This document shows positions 60,304 through 64,000 of a stretch of DNA of 64,000 bases, one piece after another. Numbering within the stretch: position 1 is the first letter of the stretch; the number at the start of each line of letters is the position of its first letter. Where the stretch lies: the NCBI GenBank assembly GCA_017448245.1, contig JAFSLV010000011.1:62001-126000 (forward strand), read 5' to 3'. Both the position numbers and the translations under genes were made by a program. Origin of the DNA: Lachnospiraceae bacterium. GTDB taxonomy: Bacteria > Bacillota > Clostridia > Lachnospirales > Lachnospiraceae. Under the pieces are notes generated by a model. That model did not search any database. It was not told where the DNA came from and saw only the letters and a program-made list of their open reading frames with translations.

Positions 60304-61416
60304 TCAGGAAATGATATGATGGATGACATGTGCCGCGTAGAGAGACAGATCTTCGCGGCTTTGTTTTAGCTCGTCCGTGATCTCGAAATAGAGCGTATTG
60401 TCCTCATAGGAGGTACGGAAGACAGGCTCAAAGAGCATCGCCCACTGCTTGAGAAAGCGGGACTCTTTTCTGGTATAGCAGGTTGCGGGCGTGGCCTTGA
60501 CACGGTGAAGCTTGTCGACGAATTCCGCCACCGACTTGTGTAAGGCCGTATCCTCCTCCGGCAGATAGTAGTAATCGCGCCAGCCCGCATAGAAAAACTT
60601 GAGCTCGCCGATGACGAGCGGCACGCGCAACACGGCCGTATCGGCAAAAGCACGCAGATAACACTCGTCGCGGTTGCACTTGAAGGGGGCGGGCACCGAA
60701 AAGGGAAGGGAGAGCTCCATGTAGAGTTCCCAGTGTTTTTCCCCCTCGAGATCGTCATAGGCCCTCGCCTGTGCCTTGATGACGCGGATATCGTCGATCG
60801 CATCGGTAAAGGCCGCATATCCGAGCACCGGAAGCGTAAGGATCAGTCCCTTAAGATCATCCGCGTTGTGGAGCAGGATCGTTTTTTCCTTTTCCTCGTC
60901 GGGAGATACCGCATAGGCCTTGAAGACGTCGATGAGCTCCCTGCCGCCGAGCGTGTCCTTACGCTGTATCCCGAGAAACTGTTCGATGGTCTTCAGCCTG
61001 GCATCGGGGAGCGAAAGCAGCTTCTTCATCGGCAGGATATGCTTGTAGAGATCGATGCTCTCCCTGCCGCGCAGGATGTCATTGATGCCGTAGCGCAGGT
61101 TTCTCTCCCGGATAAAGGGCAGATCAAAGCGGTCGCCGTTGTAGGTCAGAAACGCCTCATAGGGCCCCGCAAAATTCCAGAAGGCGGAGAGCACCACGCG
61201 TTCCTCGACCTCTTTTTCCGCAAGGAACTGCTTGAGCATCCACTGGCCGCCGGCCAGATAGGCGCAGCCGATCAGATAGACGGTATCGTGCTCCCTTGAG
61301 AGACCCGTCGTCTCGATATCAAACACAAGCACCTTGTCCGGGGAGATGCCCTGCGGGAGTACCGCGTCGAGCGAGACGGCCGCAGCACCTTCGATTGCAG
61401 ATACGATTTCTTTCAT
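60304..61416 (-). CDS. YprB-like RNase H-fold exonuclease domain protein
   Basis: A 370-residue protein with a DEDD-type nuclease core: VLVFDIETTGLSREHDTVYL holds the first Asp and Glu, YEAFLTYNGDRFDLPFIRER the next Asp, and LLHNADDLKGL a later acidic pair. It matches the ribonuclease-H-like YprB family of Firmicutes; the nucleic-acid substrate is unknown. The C-terminal 150 residues are not recognised. The ATG has no ribosome site. An extended -10 (TGGTATACT) ends seven bases before it, so the transcript is probably leaderless. Confidence 0.85.
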   Translation of the reverse strand: MKEIVSAIEGAAAVSLDAVLPQGISPDKVLVFDIETTGLSREHDTVYLIGCAYLAGGQWMLKQFLAEKEVEERVVLSAFWNFAGPYEAFLTYNGDRFDLPFIRERNLRYGINDILRGRESIDLYKHILPMKKLLSLPDARLKTIEQFLGIQRKDTLGGRELIDVFKAYAVSPDEEKEKTILLHNADDLKGLILTLPVLGYAAFTDAIDDIRVIKAQARAYDDLEGEKHWELYMELSLPFSVPAPFKCNRDECYLRAFADTAVLRVPLVIGELKFFYAGWRDYYYLPEEDTALHKSVAEFVDKLHRVKATPATCYTRKESRFLKQWAMLFEPVFRTSYEDNTLYFEITDELKQSREDLSLYAAHVIHHIIS

Positions 61417-61432
61417 GCTGTATAGTATACCA

Positions 61433-62203
61433 TTATCCTAAATAATCGTCGAGTTCCGCCTCCATGCGCAAAAACGCCGCGCATGTCGCCGCATCCGTCA
61501 TGGGATGCGCAAAGATCTTTTTGTGGTAGCCCGTTTCCTTCAGAAGCTTTCGGCTCTCCCGGTAAAAGAGACCGAAGGCAAGCGATGCGTCCCCGGCCAT
61601 GAAGTCTGCGGGCGTATGCTTGATGTCGTGATCGATGACATGGCGCGTATGGAAGACCTCCTCGACCTCTTTTGAGACGGCGGAGGAGAGCACTTTTTCC
61701 GCGTCCGTCTCATAGACCGCGTCCGGCGGTTCAAAGGAAGCGATGCGCAGGATGTCGATCTTGTCCGCATCCCGCAGGATCCGGCAAAACATCCGCTCCC
61801 TGTCCGACTGGTTTTTGGGGAGACGGAAGCGGTTGTGCGCCCGGATGACATGCTCGATCAGAAGGTCGTGGCGGTCCGAGGCGACATAATCGCGTATGTG
61901 TCCGTCGCGAAACAAAAGATCCGCACCCAGTGCCGCATGGTCGACGGAGCCTTTGTCAAAGAAGGTACCGTAGCGGGCGAGCTGTTCAAAGTGTCCGATG
62001 TCATGCAGCATGCCCGTGAGCCATGCGATCCCGGTTTCTTCTTCCGAAAGAGACAGCGCCTGTGCGATCTGCGCAGACAGCGCGGCCACATGCCCCGCAT
62101 GGGAGGCCTTCATGGTCACGCGGACATCACTCGTATCAAATTGTGTCACATAACGGTGAAACGTATCACGTACATGCGCGCGGTTGATCCATTGGTCTGC
62201 CAT
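61433..62203 (-). CDS. HD-domain phosphohydrolase
   Basis: A 256-residue protein with a standard HD domain. HAGHVAALSAQIAQAL gives the first His, WLTGMLHDIGHFEQLARYGTF the HD pair, and SVDHAALGADLLF a later His. The Asp in RILRDADKIDILRI completes the metal site. A nucleotide or phosphate-ester substrate is likely but unknown. Its -10 (TATACT) ends six bases before the ATG with no ribosome site. It is 16 bases upstream of the YprB-like gene. Confidence 0.85.
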   Translation of the reverse strand: MADQWINRAHVRDTFHRYVTQFDTSDVRVTMKASHAGHVAALSAQIAQALSLSEEETGIAWLTGMLHDIGHFEQLARYGTFFDKGSVDHAALGADLLFRDGHIRDYVASDRHDLLIEHVIRAHNRFRLPKNQSDRERMFCRILRDADKIDILRIASFEPPDAVYETDAEKVLSSAVSKEVEEVFHTRHVIDHDIKHTPADFMAGDASLAFGLFYRESRKLLKETGYHKKIFAHPMTDAATCAAFLRMEAELDDYLG

Positions 62204-62261
62204 AGGTACAGTATAGCCTATTTACTTGAATTTTTCACTATATGAGCGTAAACTTACCTTC

Positions 62262-62357
62262 ATGGGAAGAATCAACTGGAAATCGGCACTGGTCATACTT
62301 GCGGCTCTGCTTTTGAGCGGCGTGCTGCTGCGCCTGATTCCCGGACTGATCCGGTAA
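62262..62357 (+). CDS. Possible 31-residue membrane peptide
   Basis: ATG at 62262 opens a 31-codon frame, MGRINWKSALVILAALLLSG and a short basic end, predicted to be a single membrane helix. There is no ribosome site, so translation is doubtful. It fills the spacer between the HD gene and the histidine phosphatase gene and could be a genuine small membrane protein. Confidence 0.3.
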   Translation: MGRINWKSALVILAALLLSGVLLRLIPGLIR

Positions 62358-62372
62358 GGAGCATCATGTGAC

Positions 62373-62969
62373 ATGATCTGGAATTTTATCCGTCACGGGC
62401 AGACCGACTGGAATGTCCGGCAGCTGTTTCAGGGACGCCGGGATATCCCCCTCAATGATACGGGGAGGGCGCAGGCTTTTGCCGCGGGCAGGGAATTTGC
62501 GGAAAAAGGCATCTCCTTTGCGCGCGTCTACAGCTCCCCGCTGGTGCGGGCCAAAGAGACCGCAACCATCCTCACCGGCCTCCCGGAGGAGGCGCTGATC
62601 ATTGACGATCGCCTGTCCGAGATGGACTTCGGTCCGCTTGACGGTACGACCTATGACAGGGAGGCTGAGGAATTACAGGCGTTTTTTTATCATCCGGGTA
62701 CCTATGTGGCACCCGCGGGTGCGGAGACCTTTGAGCAGATCCTCGAACGGACCGCCTCCTTTTTGCGGGATCTCAGGAAGGAAGCCGTGCCCGGTGGAGA
62801 CAATATCCTGATCCAGACGCACGGAGGGACGCTCCGGGCACTGATCGTGCATCTCGACCGTCTTGCCATCGACGATTACTGGAAAAACCGCATCGATAAC
62901 TGCGCACTTGTCCGCTACCGCTGTGACGGCCCCGACGACATACCGCACAGACTATCCTGCGAGCCCTGA
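62373..62969 (+). CDS. Histidine phosphatase family protein
   Basis: A 198-residue phosphoglycerate-mutase-like phosphatase. The catalytic motif is FIRHGQTDWN, then ARVYSSPLVRAKETA and LSEMDFGPLDGTTYD, and a late His in IQTHGGTLRALI. The substrate could be a sugar phosphate or a nucleotide-loop intermediate such as alpha-ribazole phosphate; no cobalamin gene is near. GTAAGGAG precedes the ATG at 12 bases. Confidence 0.92.
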   Translation: MIWNFIRHGQTDWNVRQLFQGRRDIPLNDTGRAQAFAAGREFAEKGISFARVYSSPLVRAKETATILTGLPEEALIIDDRLSEMDFGPLDGTTYDREAEELQAFFYHPGTYVAPAGAETFEQILERTASFLRDLRKEAVPGGDNILIQTHGGTLRALIVHLDRLAIDDYWKNRIDNCALVRYRCDGPDDIPHRLSCEP

Positions 62970-63010
62970 ATCAGACGCACGCACCGGATACGGTCCATAT
63001 ACAGAGAGGA

Positions 63011-63043
63011 GGCCAGTACCGAATGGGGAGTTCGATACTGGCC
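63011..63043 (+). terminator. Hairpin after the histidine phosphatase gene
   Basis: GGCCAGTA pairs with TACTGGCC, and CGAA with TTCG inside, with one mismatch between and a seven-base loop. A long T-run is lacking, so termination is likely but not certain. The rest of 62970-63212 shows no gene. Confidence 0.45.
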
Positions 63044-63129
63044 GTATGAAAAAAGTTTTGTTGGGGGAGTGAGACTTTTACATCTCACACATTATATCGG
63101 CGCTTTCGGCAAAACCTTTAGCCTTTTTC

Positions 63130-63158
63130 TTGGTTTTTTTTAAAAAATTTGGTACAAT
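63130..63158 (+). promoter_or_regulatory. Promoter of the right-edge lipoprotein gene
   Basis: An extended -10, TGGTACAAT (63150-63158), has TTGGTT 17 bases before its hexamer as a weak -35. The spacer is rich in T and A. Confidence 0.6.
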
Positions 63159-63212
63159 ACAGATATTGCGTCGGTTAGAGCAGCCTAACACAAAATATGG
63201 GAGGATATTCAA

Positions 63213-64000
63213 ATGATGCTTTCAAAAATCAAACGGTCTATGGCGATTTTTGCTGCCTGCGCCCTGCTATTCGGCTGTGCACAGTCTGCGGGCAGCACAC
63301 AGAGTACTCCGCCCGGTGCCCCTGCGGAGGCTTCGCAGGAAGAGCCGGCCGGAGAAGAGGCGGAGGATGCCGCCGCGGAGGACAGCGGGACGGCACAGAC
63401 CTCGACGGAAGGGGCATTCCTCGATCCCGCTGACCGCGTACCGATGCGTGTCGGCGCGCTCAAAGGACCCACGGCCATCGGTCTTGTGCGTCTGATGAAT
63501 GATGTCGCTCAGGATGAAAATGCCGGCAGCTTCCTGTATGCGTTTACCGTCGAGACGGACCCTTCGGCGATTGCGGCACAGATGATCGGGGGCGAACTGG
63601 ATGTCGCCCTGGTGCCGGCCAATCTCGCGTCCGTCCTGTATAACCGGACGGAGGGCGGCGTGGTCGTGCTCAATATCAATACGCTGGGCGTTCTGGAGTG
63701 CGTGAGCGCGGACGATACGGTGGAGCACATCACGGATCTTGCGGGAAAGACCGTGCTGTCGACAGGACAGGGAGCGACCCCCGAATATGCGCTGAAGTAT
63801 CTGCTTGACCGGTACGGGGTGACGGACTGCACGATCGAGTTTCATGCGGAGGCGGCCGAAATTGCGGCCCTTATGCAGGAGCGGGAGGATATCGTGGCCA
63901 TTCTGCCACAGCCCTTTGCGACGGTTGCGAGCGCACAGAACGAGGCCTACAGCATCCGCTTTGCGCTGACGGACGAGTGGAATGCGCTGGGAGAGGATTC
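63213..64000 (+). CDS. ABC transporter substrate-binding lipoprotein, 3' end outside window
   Basis: The frame runs open to the right edge (262 codons seen). A signal peptide (SMAIFAACALLFGC) ends in a lipobox at Cys22, followed by an Ala/Glu/Ser-rich linker to about residue 68. The binding domain then begins (VPMRVGALKGPTAIGLVRLM). GELDVALVPANLASVLYN, LAGKTVLSTGQGATPEYALK and IVAILPQPFATVA are typical of the SsuA/THI5/nitrate-type periplasmic-binding family. It delivers a small organic or oxyanion ligand to an ABC importer that would lie beyond the window. GGGAGGA precedes the ATG. Confidence 0.88.
   Translation, partial: MMLSKIKRSMAIFAACALLFGCAQSAGSTQSTPPGAPAEASQEEPAGEEAEDAAAEDSGTAQTSTEGAFLDPADRVPMRVGALKGPTAIGLVRLMNDVAQDENAGSFLYAFTVETDPSAIAAQMIGGELDVALVPANLASVLYNRTEGGVVVLNINTLGVLECVSADDTVEHITDLAGKTVLSTGQGATPEYALKYLLDRYGVTDCTIEFHAEAAEIAALMQEREDIVAILPQPFATVASAQNEAYSIRFALTDEWNALGED

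Overview
The window reads as chromosomal DNA of a GC-rich anaerobic Firmicute, most likely a Lachnospiraceae-type member of the Clostridia. Support: strong AGGAGG-type ribosome sites, an ispH gene overlapping a four-domain S1 protein gene, the Firmicute-type PheS zinc-like insert, a DtxR regulator, and selenium-dependent molybdenum hydroxylase maturation genes typical of gut and soil clostridia. No rRNA, tRNA, CRISPR array, transposase or phage gene was seen. No stretch over 300 bases lacks a gene; the largest gaps (46350-46636, 62970-63212, 31198-31434, 7229-7440) are described as features.

Region by region. 1-6180: three tandem HD-GYP paralogues (the first cut by the left edge) with asnA inserted in reverse orientation. 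6209-19630: housekeeping (pheS, pheT, queA, an MBOAT/SGNH O-acylation pair, argH, a 52-residue small gene, asd, topB, a hexapeptide-repeat protein). 19660-23129: a DtxR regulator divergent from a DUF3343 protein, a fused XdhC-YqeB protein and YqeC, which are selenium-molybdenum hydroxylase maturation genes. 23176-24867: an AT-rich orphan ABC half-transporter. 24959-28997: a minus-strand DUF35/thiolase-like/GNAT-like operon divergent from a PucR regulator.

29061-42516 is the metabolic core: nitroreductase, sodium:solute symporter, then a long plus-strand series. The series runs AllH(DUF2877)-FdrA-YlbE (oxamate carbamoyltransferase type), cyclase-family hydrolase, three-subunit molybdenum hydroxylase, UraA-type permease and carbamate kinase. 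42566-46349 adds selenium handling: TusA/SirA-like protein, YedE transporter, cysteine desulfurase-like enzyme, SelD. 49260-52838 (minus) holds mutY, a MocA-like cytidylyltransferase, a dihydropyrimidinase and ridA. I infer that the core oxidises an imported nitrogen heterocycle with a labile-selenium Mo enzyme, opens the ring, phosphorolyses the ureido group and makes ATP through carbamate kinase.

Between selD and ridA lies an AT-rich 2.8 kb insert (lipoprotein plus SH3-like secreted protein) flanked by a 239-bp direct repeat with three mismatches. Both copies contain the overlapping 3' ends of selD and ridA, so the duplication and insertion look recent. 52993-64000 returns to ordinary genes: TetR regulator, BaiN-type flavoprotein, a membrane protein with a glutamate-rich repeat tail, cmk, ispH, S1 protein, cheR, a YprB-like nuclease, an HD hydrolase, a histidine phosphatase and a lipoprotein cut by the right edge.
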